From NCBI RefSeq assembly GCF_014360585.1, contig NZ_JACIXG010000010.1, positions 16,687-80,686 on the forward strand: a stretch of 64,000 bases of DNA, given 5' to 3'. The notes beneath the pieces are model-generated. The model saw only the letters and a program-made list of their open reading frames with translations, made no database searches and had not been told where the DNA came from. Shown one piece after another: positions 17,066 through 25,837 of the stretch. This DNA comes from Nocardioides sp. (GTDB lineage Bacteria > Actinomycetota > Actinomycetes > Propionibacteriales > Nocardioidaceae). Within the stretch, counting starts at the first letter, position 1; each line of letters starts with the position of its first letter. Position numbers and translations under genes: made by a program.

Positions 17066-17419
17066 GCCCAGAAGGTCTCGGATCTGTCTCGATGCGTCTG
17101 CGGGGGCGGACAGGCTCTTCGAAGATCGGTACGGTGCTGAAGGGCTCCCTGTGCCCCGCCGCGCGGCGATGGAGCGGCATACACCAGATCGTTCGCCCCT
17201 GGGAATGACACCAGGAAAAGTTGCAAGTTCTTGCAATGCGCTTTTGCGGGTCTGGGCCATTCTGAGCGGGGATTGCATACTTCTGCAAGAGAGGTTCGCC
17301 CCCAGGCGGCTTCTCAGGCCTCGTGTCCAGGCCAAAACCTGGCCCACGAGCCGCCCGGACTCGGGAGACATCTCGGGAGTCTCCCGCGCCGGACGGTTCG
17401 CGGGCCATCTCGGTTTTAG
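17066..17419. other. 354-bp intergenic region with TTGCAA dyads
   Basis: No gene is supported. The + strand contains TTGCAAGTTCTTGCAA at about 17220-17235, flanked by AAAAG and CTTTT, and a related ATTGCATACTTCTGCAAG near 17271-17288. The ORFs crossing it lack coding character. It is less GC-rich than its surroundings. The motifs resemble regulator-binding dyads, but both neighbours converge here, so a promoter is not expected unless a small RNA is made. Confidence 0.4.
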
Positions 17420-17866
17420 CTAGGTTCCCGGGAACGCCGTCGGCTTGGCGCCGAGGTCGAGCTGCCGCGCGGCCGCCCGGCAGAGCAGCTGAATGAGCAG
17501 CGTGCGGTCGGTGCCGGTCGCCTTCGGGACCAGGGAGAGATAGGTCGCGGTGGTGTCCCGCTCCAGGCGCAGTGCCGCGGCGCCGATGCCCTCCGCCGAC
17601 CCGGTCCGGCGGGGCAGGTCGTAGACGGCGGAGGACGCGACCGGCTCGAGCCCCGCGGCCACCACACGGACGGCCAGGGCCTCGCGGGCGTTCACATGGT
17701 CGGCGTACGCGACCTCAAGGGCTCGTGCCAATGCCGGTGTGGACGAGGCGGAGGTGCGCCCGCCCAGGGCGCCGATGACGTAGATCGCAGCGTGCTCGAC
17801 CGCGAGCGCAGCCTGGATGGCCTCTGTCGAGGCTGAGTCTGTGGCCGCCATGCCCGGCCCCGTCAT
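17420..17866 (-). CDS. Ferritin-like DUF4439 protein
   Basis: 148 aa, helical, with alternating Ala-rich helices (ALAVEHAAIYVIGALG, ALARALEVAYADHVNAREAL, LERDTTATYLSL, LIQLLCRAAARQL). This matches the DUF4439 ferritin-like fold found near rimP-nusA in actinobacteria. Start ATG 17866 overlaps the lipoprotein stop (ATGA), so the two are coupled. The metal ligands expected of true ferritins are only partly evident (EH and DH pairs), so metal binding is uncertain. Confidence 0.75.
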   Translation of the reverse strand: MTGPGMAATDSASTEAIQAALAVEHAAIYVIGALGGRTSASSTPALARALEVAYADHVNAREALAVRVVAAGLEPVASSAVYDLPRRTGSAEGIGAAALRLERDTTATYLSLVPKATGTDRTLLIQLLCRAAARQLDLGAKPTAFPGT

Positions 17867-18285
17867 GCCAGGCCCCGCCCGTGCAGCAGCTGCTGCTGGC
17901 CGGCGGCGGCCGAGGCGAGCAGCGTGATCAGCTGCGGGTCCGCGGCACTCCCGGCGGCGGTCGTGAGCGTGGTGACCAGGGCGAGCTGGCGCTCCTGCCA
18001 GCGGCCCTGCGCCGGCGCGGCCGTGACACCCTCGGACGGCGCCAGCGCCTCGATGTGGACGCGGTGGAGGTGGACGAAGGCCGCCGGCGCGCCCTCGTCG
18101 GCACCGAGGATCTCCGCGACCGTGGCGTCGATCACATTCTGGTCGGGGTTGGTAGGGGCCGGGGGAGTGCTCGGTGGTGGTGCTTTGACAGGATCGAGCA
18201 TCTCCGAGGCCGAACACGCCGAGGCGGCCATCGGGGCAACCACGGCGACGGCCACAGCGGTGCGGCGCGAGAGCATCCTGAACAC
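17863..18285 (-). CDS. Putative lipoprotein coupled to DUF4439 protein
   Basis: 140 aa from GTG 18285: VFRMLSRRT, a hydrophobic stretch (AVAVAVVAPMAA) and a lipobox-like SAC. A Pro-rich linker (KAPPPSTPPAPTNPD) follows, then a helical domain of unrecognised family. GTG 18285 is preferred over the longer frame to 18360 because TAGGGT lies exactly 7 nt upstream, the leaderless layout seen elsewhere here. Probably an envelope-anchored partner of the DUF4439 protein encoded immediately downstream. Confidence 0.65.
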   Translation of the reverse strand: MFRMLSRRTAVAVAVVAPMAASACSASEMLDPVKAPPPSTPPAPTNPDQNVIDATVAEILGADEGAPAAFVHLHRVHIEALAPSEGVTAAPAQGRWQERQLALVTTLTTAAGSAADPQLITLLASAAAGQQQLLHGRGLA

Positions 18286-18292
18286 GTGAGGA

Positions 18293-18298
18293 ACCCTA
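18293..18298 (-). promoter_or_regulatory. -10 box of the lipoprotein/DUF4439 operon
   Basis: TAGGGT on the minus strand, 7 nt before GTG 18285. Confidence 0.5.
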
Positions 18299-18465
18299 AC
18301 CACACCCGGCGGGAGTCGCGTCAGCGGCTTTCCAACACAGCCGCGTGCTGTTCGAGACACCCGAGGCGTACAGGTAGGGTGTCAACGGCGGCGCCGCGTG
18401 CTCGGCGGCCCACACAATTGGACCAGCCAACAGGATCAGACAACAGGATGCAGGGGGAGATCGCG

Positions 18466-18948
18466 TTGAGTGCTGAGCGGAAGGACGCGATCGCGAGTGC
18501 CATCGAGGAGGCCCTTGTCGACCCGCTTCTGGTCCTGGGCCTCGACGTCGAGGCCGTCGAGATCACGCCGGCCGGCAAACGCCGGATCCTGCGGATCGCC
18601 GTCGACAAGGACGGCGGGATCACCCATGACGGGGTCACCGAGGCAACCCGTGAGGTCAACCGGGTCCTCGACGAGTCCGACGTCATGGGTGAGCAGCCCT
18701 ACACGCTCGAGGTCACCTCTCCCGGTGTCGACCGGCCGCTGACCCTGCCGCGCCACTGGCGCCGCAACAAGAATCGCCTGGTCAAGGTCACCACCGTCGA
18801 CGGCTCCACGTTCACCGGCCGCGTCAAGGAGTCCGACGAGGAGCGCGCGAGTCTCGAGGTGAGCGGCAAGCGCCGCGAGGTGGCGTACGCGGAAGTGAAG
18901 AAGGCGCTTGTGCAGATCGAGTTCAAGCGGATCGACGAGGGGGAGTAG
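18466..18948 (+). CDS. rimP: Ribosome maturation factor RimP
   Basis: 160 aa; assists late 30S subunit assembly. Landmarks are LVLGLDVEAVEI, RILRIAVDKDGG, and YTLEVTSPGVDRPL followed by the RimP C-terminal SH3-like domain. TTG 18466 is chosen because GGGGGAG (18453-18459) is 6 nt upstream; ATG 18448 is also in frame but has no ribosome-binding site. The gene runs into nusA with 3 bp between them, the conserved rimP-nusA pair. Confidence 0.92.
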   Translation: MSAERKDAIASAIEEALVDPLLVLGLDVEAVEITPAGKRRILRIAVDKDGGITHDGVTEATREVNRVLDESDVMGEQPYTLEVTSPGVDRPLTLPRHWRRNKNRLVKVTTVDGSTFTGRVKESDEERASLEVSGKRREVAYAEVKKALVQIEFKRIDEGE

Positions 18949-18951
18949 GCC

Positions 18952-19929
18952 ATGGACATCGATATGAGCATCCTGCGGATGCTGGAGCGGGAGCGGGAGA
19001 TCTCGCTCGATGTGCTCGTCGAGGCGATCGAACAGGGCCTGCTGACGGCCTACCACAAGAACGGTGACTCCCAGAGGAAGGCGCGGGTCGACCTGGACCG
19101 CAAGACCGGCCACGTACGCGTGCTGGCTGCCGAGGTCGACGACGAGGGCAACGTCGTCGGGGAGTACGACGACACGCCCGAGGGCTTCGGCCGCATCGCC
19201 GCCACCACCGCCAAGCAGATCGTGCTGCAGCGGCTGCGCGACGCCGAGGACGACGTGAAGTTCGGCGAGTTCTCCGGCAAGGAGGGCGACATCCTCTCCG
19301 GCGTCATCCAGCAGGGCCGCAACCCCGACGACGTGCTCGTCGACCTGGGCCGGCTCGAGGGCGTCATCCCGATCTCGGAGCGTGTGCCTGGTGAGGACTA
19401 CAGCCACGGCACCCGGATCAAGGCGCTCGTGGTGAGCGTGCGCAAGGGTATGCGTGGCCCGCAGATCACGCTCTCGCGCTCCCACCCGAACCTGGTCAAG
19501 AAACTCTTCTCCTTCGAGGTCCCCGAGATCGCCGACGGCACCGTCGAGATCGCCGCGATCGCCCGCGAGGCCGGCCACCGCACCAAGATCGCGGTCATGT
19601 CGACCGTCGCCGGCGTCAACGCCAAGGGCGCCTGCATCGGCCCGATGGGCCAGCGGGTCCGGCAGGTCATGTCCGAGCTGCAGGGCGAGAAGATCGACAT
19701 CGTCGACTGGTCCGAGGACCCGAAGGTGCTCGTCGCATCCGCGCTCTCTCCGGCTCGGGTCTCCTCGGTCCAGATCATCGACGAGGCGACCAAGTCGGCC
19801 CGTGTCGTAGTGCCCGACTACCAGCTCTCGCTGGCCATCGGCAAGGAGGGGCAGAACGCCCGTCTCGCCGCTCGTCTCACCGGCTGGCGCATCGACATCC
19901 GCTCCGACGAGGAGACCCCGGTCGCCTGA
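18952..19929 (+). CDS. nusA: Transcription termination/antitermination factor NusA
   Basis: 325 aa. The N-terminal RNA-polymerase-binding domain (~1-125) is followed by an S1 domain ([22 protein letters not shown] start) and two KH domains ([32 protein letters not shown]). It lacks the acidic C-terminal repeats of E. coli NusA, as is usual in actinobacteria. ATG 18952 follows GGGGGAG of the rimP tail, so it is co-translated with rimP. Confidence 0.96.
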   Translation: MDIDMSILRMLEREREISLDVLVEAIEQGLLTAYHKNGDSQRKARVDLDRKTGHVRVLAAEVDDEGNVVGEYDDTPEGFGRIAATTAKQIVLQRLRDAEDDVKFGEFSGKEGDILSGVIQQGRNPDDVLVDLGRLEGVIPISERVPGEDYSHGTRIKALVVSVRKGMRGPQITLSRSHPNLVKKLFSFEVPEIADGTVEIAAIAREAGHRTKIAVMSTVAGVNAKGACIGPMGQRVRQVMSELQGEKIDIVDWSEDPKVLVASALSPARVSSVQIIDEATKSARVVVPDYQLSLAIGKEGQNARLAARLTGWRIDIRSDEETPVA

Positions 19930-19943
19930 GCCTCGCGGCTCGT

Positions 19944-19949
19944 TAGCCT
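19944..19949 (+). promoter_or_regulatory. -10 box of the hydrolase gene (leaderless-type)
   Basis: TAGCCT followed by 7 nt and ATG 19957; no Shine-Dalgarno. Confidence 0.5.
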
Positions 19950-19956
19950 GTGCGGC

Positions 19957-20790
19957 ATGCCGAACGTGCGTGAGACAGCTCTGACCGGGTCCGCCGGCAT
20001 CCTGGTGGAGCCGGAAGGCGCCACCACCGGGGTCCTCGTCCTGTCCGGGTCCTCGGGGCGGGTCGAGACCGATCGGTGCCGACTGCTCGCCTCGCACGGG
20101 GTGGCAGCCGCGTCGATCCGCTACTTCGGCGGCCCCGGACAGCCGGGCGAGGCCCGCCTGATGCCGCTGGAGACGTTCGACGACATCCTCGCCGAGCTCC
20201 ACTCGCGCTACCAGCGGCTGGTGGTGCTGGGCACGTCCTGGGGCGCCCAGGCGGCACTGCTGCTCGGCACGCTGCATCCCGAGATCGACGCGGTGGTCGG
20301 GATCTCCCCGACGTACGTCTCCTGGGCCGGCCTCAGCGACGAGCGGCCACAGCGCTCCTCATGGATGCTGCGCGGCGAGCAGGTGCCGTTCGTGCCCTTC
20401 GACGACGAGGCGGGCGACGAAGCCGTGAAGGAGGCCGGTGGGGAGCTCCCGTCGTTCTGTGAGGCCTACCTCTCGGCCCTGGAGAAGTACGCCGACCGGG
20501 TGCCCGCCGCGACCATCCCGGTCGAGCGCATCGCCGGTGAGGTCGTCCTGGTCGCCGGGGGCGACGACGCGCTGTGGCCGTCGGTCCTCTTCGCGGAGGC
20601 GGTCCGGCGCCGGCGTACGGCCCACGACCTGGAGACGATCGTGGTCACTCATCCGGATGCCGGTCACCGGGTCGTGCTGCCGGGCGAGCCCGTGCTCCAG
20701 CGCAGCCGGCGGCTCGACTGGGGTGGTTCGGAGGAGGCCGACCGCGAGCTCGGCCTGCTGGCCTGGCCGGAGATCGCCGCCGTCCTGTGA
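19957..20790 (+). CDS. Alpha/beta hydrolase, acyl-CoA thioesterase-like
   Basis: 277 aa. Nucleophile elbow GTSWG has Ser94; Asp203/Asp204 (GGDDALW) and His237 (DAGHR) complete a plausible triad. The layout resembles the BAAT/acyl-CoA thioester hydrolase C-terminal domain family, but substrate is unknown. It is inserted between nusA and ylxR, which are usually adjacent, and appears to have its own leaderless promoter. Confidence 0.75.
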   Translation: MPNVRETALTGSAGILVEPEGATTGVLVLSGSSGRVETDRCRLLASHGVAAASIRYFGGPGQPGEARLMPLETFDDILAELHSRYQRLVVLGTSWGAQAALLLGTLHPEIDAVVGISPTYVSWAGLSDERPQRSSWMLRGEQVPFVPFDDEAGDEAVKEAGGELPSFCEAYLSALEKYADRVPAATIPVERIAGEVVLVAGGDDALWPSVLFAEAVRRRRTAHDLETIVVTHPDAGHRVVLPGEPVLQRSRRLDWGGSEEADRELGLLAWPEIAAVL

Positions 20791-20867
20791 CGTCGGGTCA
20801 CGGAATAGGAACGACCTGTGCCCCGGTTTAGTCTCCCGAACCCCGGAAGCGGTAGTGTTGAGTATCG

Positions 20868-21230
20868 GTGGCACGCCTCGAAGAAACTACGCAGAACGGA
20901 CCCGTCCGTACGTGCGTTGGTTGCCGGAAGCGAGCCGCCAAGCGCGAGTTGTTGCGGGTGACCGCCGGCTCGGGCCACGACGGCCAGCCGGCCGTGGTGC
21001 CCGATCCGACAGCCACCGCACCTGGGCGAGGGGCGCATCTGCATCCCACGCGTGAGTGCTACGAACTCGCGGTGCGCCGGAAGGCGTTCACCCGGGCCCT
21101 GTTCCCGAAAGGCAGGGGGGCCAAGGGCGGGCTTTCCAGCGCACCGGTGGAGGACTACCTCGACAAGCGCCCGACATCCACGACCGTCGCCGACGGTCAA
21201 CTGACCAGGAACTGGAGCAAAAGCTCATGA
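20868..21230 (+). CDS. YlxR family RNA-binding protein
   Basis: 120 aa, DUF448/YlxR. The signature VRTCVGCRKRAAKRELLRV lies at residues ~12-31, followed by GRGAHLHPTRECYELAVRRKAF. Usually encoded between nusA and infB, as here, and thought to act with ribosomes, RNase P or nucleoid in other bacteria. GTG 20868 is the start; TAGTGT at 20853-20858 may be a -10. The Lys/Ser-rich tail after residue ~90 is less conserved. Confidence 0.85.
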   Translation: MARLEETTQNGPVRTCVGCRKRAAKRELLRVTAGSGHDGQPAVVPDPTATAPGRGAHLHPTRECYELAVRRKAFTRALFPKGRGAKGGLSSAPVEDYLDKRPTSTTVADGQLTRNWSKSS

Positions 21231-21323
21231 GCACTCGATGAGTACTTCGCGATGAGCGTGTTCTACAACCATTAGTGGTCACAGTTTCACCCGGATCTCG
21301 GGTCTGTGGCCAGAAGGAGAAAC

Positions 21324-24281
21324 GTGGCTAAGACCCGAGTCCACGAACTCGCCAAAGAGTTCGGAGTCGAGAGCAAGTTCGTTCTCGAGAAGTTCAAGGA
21401 GATGGGCGAGTTCGTCAAGTCGGCGAGCTCGACCGTCGAGCTGCCTGCGGAGATGCGTTTCCGCAAGGAGATCGGCCCCGGCCTGAAGTCCGGCGGCAAC
21501 GGTGGATCCTCGTCCACGGACGAGAAGACCGCCCCCAAGCCCGGTCCCAAGCCGGCCGCCCCCAAGCCTGCTGCCCCGAAGAAGGCCGCGGACAAGGCGC
21601 CCGAGAAGCCCGCCGAGAAGCCTGCCGAGAAGCCTGCTGAGGCGCCTGCGGCGTCCAAGCCGGCCGGCCCCAGGCCCGGCCCGAAGCCCCCGGCCAAGAA
21701 GGCCGAGGCTCCGCCGGCAGCCCCCGCGGAGTCGGCTCCGGCCGCTCCCAAGACCAGCCCGAGCGAACCGGCAGGCACCGACCGAGGCGAGCGACGCCCG
21801 GCCGCGCCCAAGCCTGGTGCGCCCAAGCCTGGTGCGCCGAAGCCCGGTGCTCGTCCGCAGACCCCCGCGGCTCGCGGCGGCTCTGGTGGTGCCGGTCGTC
21901 CCGGACCCCGTCCGGTCGGCAAGCCCGGCGCTCCGCGCCCGGGCAACAACCCGTTCTCCTCCAACCAGGGCATGGGGCGTCCGCGTCCCGGCGGCCAGGG
22001 TGGAGGCCAGGGCGGTCAGGGCGGAGGCCAGGGCGGTGCCCCGGCCGGTGGCGACCAGCGTCCGCCGCGTCCTGCTGCTGCCCGTGAGGGTGGCCAGGGT
22101 GGTGGCGGCCGTCCCGGTATGCCGCGTCCCAACCCGGCGATGATGCCGAAGTCCCCGGCCGCGTTCGGTGCCCGTCCTGGTGGCGGTCCCGGCGGCGGTG
22201 GCGGCGGCCGTGCCGGTGCTCCGGGTCGTCCCGGCGGCGGTGGCCGTCCGGGTGCCGGTGGTCGTCCCGGTGGCGGCGGCGGTGCTCCGGGTCGTCCCGG
22301 TGGCGGCGGCTTCGGCGGTCGTCCGGGTGCCGGTCGTCCCGGCGGTCGCGGAACGACCCAGGGTGCCTTCGGTCGCCCGGGTGGTCCCTCGCGTCGTGGC
22401 CGGAAGTCGAAGCGGGCGCGTCGTCAGGAGTTCGAGGCCATGGAGGCCCCGACGATCGGTGGCATCCGCGTCCGCAAGGGCAACGGCGAGACCGTGCGTC
22501 TCGCCCGTGGTTCCTCGCTGACCGACTTCGCCGAGAAGATCGGTGTCGACCCGGCCCAGCTGGTGCAGATGCTGTTCGGCCTCGGGGAGATGGTCACCGC
22601 GACCGAGTCCGTCAACGACGAGACCCTCGAGCTGCTCGGTGAGGAGCTCAACTACATCGTCTCGGTCGTCTCCCCCGAGGACGAGGACCGAGAGCTGCTG
22701 GAGTCCTTCGACATCGAGCTCGGCGACGAGGGCGACGCGTCCGACTGGACGGTCCGTCCGCCGGTCGTGACCGTCATGGGTCACGTCGACCACGGTAAGA
22801 CCAAGCTGCTCGACGCCATCCGTGACGCCAACGTCATCGAGGGCGAGGCCGGTGGCATCACCCAGCACATCGGTGCCTACCAGGTTGCGACCGAGGTCGA
22901 CGGCCAAGAGCGCAGGATCACCTTCATCGACACCCCGGGCCACGAGGCGTTCACCGCCATGCGTGCTCGTGGTTCGCAGTCCTCGGACCTCGCGGTCCTC
23001 GTGGTCGCGGCCGATGACGGCGTGATGCCGCAGACGATCGAGGCGCTCAACCACGCCAAGGCGGCCGGCGTCCCGATCGTGGTCGCGATCAACAAGATCG
23101 ACAAGCCGGAGGCGGACCCGACCAAGATCCGTGGCCAGCTGACCGAATACGGCGTCATCCCCGAGGAGTACGGCGGCGACACCATGTTCGTCGAGATCTC
23201 GGCGAAGTCCCGGATCAACATCGAGGGCCTCCTCGAGGCGGTCGTGCTGACCGCCGACGCCTCGCTCGACCTGCAGGCCAACGCCAGCCAGGACGCTCAG
23301 GGCATCGTCATCGAGGCTCACCTCGACCGTGGCCGCGGCCCCGTCGCGACCATCCTGGTCCAGCGCGGCACGCTGCGTGTGGGTGAGTCCATCGTCGCCG
23401 GCCCGGCCCATGGCCGTGTCCGCGCGATGATCGACGAGTACGGCCACGAGATCACCGAGGCGACCCCGTCGCGTCCGGCGATGGTCCTGGGTCTCTCGGC
23501 GGTGCCGGGTGCGGGCCAGAGCTTCCTGGTCGTCGAGGACGACCGGATGGCTCGCCAGATCGCCGAGAAGCGCGAGGCACGCGAGCGTGCCGCGCAGCAG
23601 GCCAAGCGCCGCGTACGCCGCACGCTGGAGGACTTCATGGCCTCCATGGAGAAGGGCGAGAGCCAAGAGCTCAACCTCATCCTCAAGGGCGACGTGTCCG
23701 GTTCGGTCGAGGCGCTCGAGGACGCACTGGCCAAGATCGATGTGGGTGGCGACGAGGTCTCCATCCGGGTCATCGACCGCGGTGTCGGTGCGATCACCGA
23801 GACCAACGTCGACCTGGCTGCTGCCTCCGACGCGATCATCATCGGCTTCAACGTCCGCCCGCAGGGCAAGGCGACGGAGCTGGCTGACCGCGAGGGTGTC
23901 GAGATCCGCTACTACTCGGTCATCTACCAGGCGATCGAGGAGATCGAGGCGGCCCTCAAGGGCATGCTCAAGCCGGAGTACGAGGAGAAGAGCCTCGGCA
24001 AGGCGGAGATCCGCGCGATCTTCCGCTCGTCGAAGGCCGGAAACATCGCCGGCTGTATGGTCACCGAGGGCCTCATCCGCCGCAACGCCAAGGTTCGCGT
24101 TCTGCGCGACGGCGCCGTGGTGGCTGACAACCTCGACCTCGCCTCGCTGCGCCGCGAGAAGGACGACGCCTCCGAGGTCCGCGAGGGCTTCGAGTGCGGT
24201 CTGGTCCTGAAGAACTTCCAGGACATCAAGGAAGGCGACTTCATCGAAGCCTTCGAGATGGTGGAGATTCCGAGGGGCTGA
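21324..24281 (+). CDS. infB: Translation initiation factor IF-2
   Basis: 985 aa. An N-terminal helical domain ([19 protein letters not shown]) is followed by ~340 residues of Pro/Ala/Lys- then Gly/Arg/Pro-rich low complexity. The GTPase domain has G1 GHVDHGKT at 486-493, G3 DTPGHEAF and G4 NKID. Domains II-IV end at VEIPRG. GTG 21324 has AAGGAGA upstream (21314-21320). The long repetitive N-terminus is normal for actinobacterial IF-2. A hairpin follows the stop. Confidence 0.97.
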   Translation: MAKTRVHELAKEFGVESKFVLEKFKEMGEFVKSASSTVELPAEMRFRKEIGPGLKSGGNGGSSSTDEKTAPKPGPKPAAPKPAAPKKAADKAPEKPAEKPAEKPAEAPAASKPAGPRPGPKPPAKKAEAPPAAPAESAPAAPKTSPSEPAGTDRGERRPAAPKPGAPKPGAPKPGARPQTPAARGGSGGAGRPGPRPVGKPGAPRPGNNPFSSNQGMGRPRPGGQGGGQGGQGGGQGGAPAGGDQRPPRPAAAREGGQGGGGRPGMPRPNPAMMPKSPAAFGARPGGGPGGGGGGRAGAPGRPGGGGRPGAGGRPGGGGGAPGRPGGGGFGGRPGAGRPGGRGTTQGAFGRPGGPSRRGRKSKRARRQEFEAMEAPTIGGIRVRKGNGETVRLARGSSLTDFAEKIGVDPAQLVQMLFGLGEMVTATESVNDETLELLGEELNYIVSVVSPEDEDRELLESFDIELGDEGDASDWTVRPPVVTVMGHVDHGKTKLLDAIRDANVIEGEAGGITQHIGAYQVATEVDGQERRITFIDTPGHEAFTAMRARGSQSSDLAVLVVAADDGVMPQTIEALNHAKAAGVPIVVAINKIDKPEADPTKIRGQLTEYGVIPEEYGGDTMFVEISAKSRINIEGLLEAVVLTADASLDLQANASQDAQGIVIEAHLDRGRGPVATILVQRGTLRVGESIVAGPAHGRVRAMIDEYGHEITEATPSRPAMVLGLSAVPGAGQSFLVVEDDRMARQIAEKREARERAAQQAKRRVRRTLEDFMASMEKGESQELNLILKGDVSGSVEALEDALAKIDVGGDEVSIRVIDRGVGAITETNVDLAAASDAIIIGFNVRPQGKATELADREGVEIRYYSVIYQAIEEIEAALKGMLKPEYEEKSLGKAEIRAIFRSSKAGNIAGCMVTEGLIRRNAKVRVLRDGAVVADNLDLASLRREKDDASEVREGFECGLVLKNFQDIKEGDFIEAFEMVEIPRG

Positions 24282-24293
24282 ACGAGCCTCTGA

Positions 24294-24327
24294 CGTTGGC
24301 CGGGTCGCAGTCGCGGCCCGGCCAACG
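24294..24327 (+). terminator. Terminator/attenuator hairpin between infB and rbfA
   Basis: Perfect 11-bp stem CGTTGGCCGGG/CCCGGCCAACG (24294-24304, 24317-24327) with a 12-nt loop, followed by a T-rich stretch. It may partly terminate infB transcripts before rbfA. Confidence 0.65.
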
Positions 24328-24363
24328 TCTCGATTTGCTTCGATTATTTGAGAGAGTGTGAAC

Positions 24364-24828
24364 ATGAGTAGCCCACGGGTGCGTCGGATCGCTGACCGGA
24401 TCAAGGTCGTTGTCGCTCAGATGCTGGAGCGGCGGATCAAAGATCCGCGGATCGGCTTCGTCACCATCACCGATGTCCGGGTGACCGGTGACAGTCAGAA
24501 CGCGACGATCTTCTACACGGTGCTGGGAGCGGACTCGGAGGCCGAGCTCGCCGGCACGGCGGCCGCGCTGGAGTCGGCCAAGGGGCTGATCCGCTCCGAG
24601 GTCGCCAAGCAGCTCGGCACGCGCACCGCCCCGACGCTGGAGTTCATCCACGACGCGCTGCCGGAGACGGCTCGCCACCTCGACGACGTGCTCGCCCGCG
24701 CCAAGGCGCAGGACGACGCGGTCGCCGCCGCTCGTGTGGAGTCCTACGCCGGCGAGCCGGATCCCTACAAGAAGCCGCGTGAGGCCGAAGACGAGTGGGA
24801 AGAGGACGACGAGGACGACGAGGAGTGA
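24364..24828 (+). CDS. rbfA: Ribosome-binding factor A
   Basis: 154 aa; 30S maturation factor with a KH-like fold. Landmarks are [37 protein letters not shown] and [19 protein letters not shown]. The last ~20 residues are strongly acidic (EEDDEDDEE). ATG 24364 is preferred to GTG 24358 because GAGAGAG lies 7 nt upstream. Its stop overlaps the truB start. Confidence 0.95.
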   Translation: MSSPRVRRIADRIKVVVAQMLERRIKDPRIGFVTITDVRVTGDSQNATIFYTVLGADSEAELAGTAAALESAKGLIRSEVAKQLGTRTAPTLEFIHDALPETARHLDDVLARAKAQDDAVAAARVESYAGEPDPYKKPREAEDEWEEDDEDDEE

Positions 24829-25697
24829 GTGCTCCTTCTGGTCTCGTCATCGTCGACAAGCCCGCCGGGGTCACCTCCCACGACGTCGTCGCGCGCGTGC
24901 GTCGTCTGGCCGGCACCCGCAAGGTCGGGCATGCCGGCACCCTGGACCCGATGGCCACCGGCGTGCTCGTCCTCGGGGTCGAGCGTGCCACCCGGCTGCT
25001 CGGTCACCTGATGCTGACCGAGAAGGCCTACGACGCGACGGTCCGGCTCGGGGTCTCGACGACCACCGATGACGCCGAGGGGGAGGTCGTCGCGGAGAAG
25101 GTCGCCAGCGGGCTGGCCACCGAGGACGTACGCAGCTCCTTCGCCACCCAGGTCGGCGACATCCTCCAGGTCCCGACCGCGGTCTCGGCGATCAAGGTCG
25201 ACGGCAAGCGCGCCTACCAGCGCGTACGCGACGGTGAGCAGGTCGAGCTGAAGGCCCGGCCGGTCACGGTGCACGAGCTGACCGTGGGGGACGTCCGGGT
25301 CGAGGGCGACGTGGTCGACGTCGACATCTCGGTGCGCTGCTCGAGCGGCACCTACATCCGCGCGATCGCCCGCGACGTCGGCGAGGCGCTCGGGGTCGGT
25401 GGACACCTGACGGCGCTGCGCCGCACCGCCGTGGGGCCCTACGACCTCGACGTCGCCAGGACGCTCGACGAGCTCGGCAACGAGTTCGCCGTGCTCCCGT
25501 TGGCCGAGGCCGCTCGCGCTGCGTTCCCGGCGTACGACCTCTCCGAGGCTCAGTCGCAGGACGTCCGCTACGGGCGCAAGCTCGGGCTCGCGCTCGACGG
25601 GATCACCGCTGTCTTCGCCCCCGACGGCGAGTTCCTCGCGCTCTATGAGCCGGTCGGGCCCGAGCTCGCCAAGGCGAGCGCCGTCTTCGTCGGCTGA
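24825..25697 (+). CDS. truB: tRNA pseudouridine-55 synthase
   Basis: 290 aa. Makes pseudouridine 55 in the tRNA T-loop. The N-terminus [17 protein letters not shown] and the catalytic Asp41 in GTLDPMATG are diagnostic; [15 protein letters not shown] is the second conserved segment, with a PUA-like tail. GTG 24825 overlaps the rbfA stop (GTGA), giving coupling; the frame open to 24795 is not used. Confidence 0.95.
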   Translation: MSAPSGLVIVDKPAGVTSHDVVARVRRLAGTRKVGHAGTLDPMATGVLVLGVERATRLLGHLMLTEKAYDATVRLGVSTTTDDAEGEVVAEKVASGLATEDVRSSFATQVGDILQVPTAVSAIKVDGKRAYQRVRDGEQVELKARPVTVHELTVGDVRVEGDVVDVDISVRCSSGTYIRAIARDVGEALGVGGHLTALRRTAVGPYDLDVARTLDELGNEFAVLPLAEAARAAFPAYDLSEAQSQDVRYGRKLGLALDGITAVFAPDGEFLALYEPVGPELAKASAVFVG

Positions 25698-25704
25698 CTG
25701 CTCG

Positions 25705-25832
25705 CGCAGACGACTGTGTTGGTCTCGACACGCTCGGCCGTAGCCGGCCTCCCGGCTCGACCAACGGGCGTTGGTTGAGCCGCCGGAGCCGCTAGGCGGA
25801 GGCGTGTCGAAACCAACACAGCTCCGTCTGCG
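25705..25832. repeat. 128-bp inverted repeat between convergent genes
   Basis: Left arm 25705-25765 and right arm 25770-25832 are imperfect reverse complements around GGGC. Shared segments include CTGTGTTGG, TCGACACGC and the CCAAC/GTTGG core. It lies between truB and the minus-strand acylase, as a bidirectional terminator would. A decayed partial relative is at 44638-44680. Confidence 0.8.
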
Positions 25833-25837
25833 TGGGC

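Noticed and set aside
16911..17408. 165-aa minus-strand ORF in the 17-kb intergenic region
   Set aside because: No ribosome-binding site or leaderless box, overlaps the CoA-transferase gene, no domain-like pattern.
21279..24404. 1041-aa minus-strand ORF opposite infB
   Set aside because: It is a shadow of the high-GC infB frame; composition is Arg/Thr/Leu/Asp-rich without domains, and infB is unambiguous.
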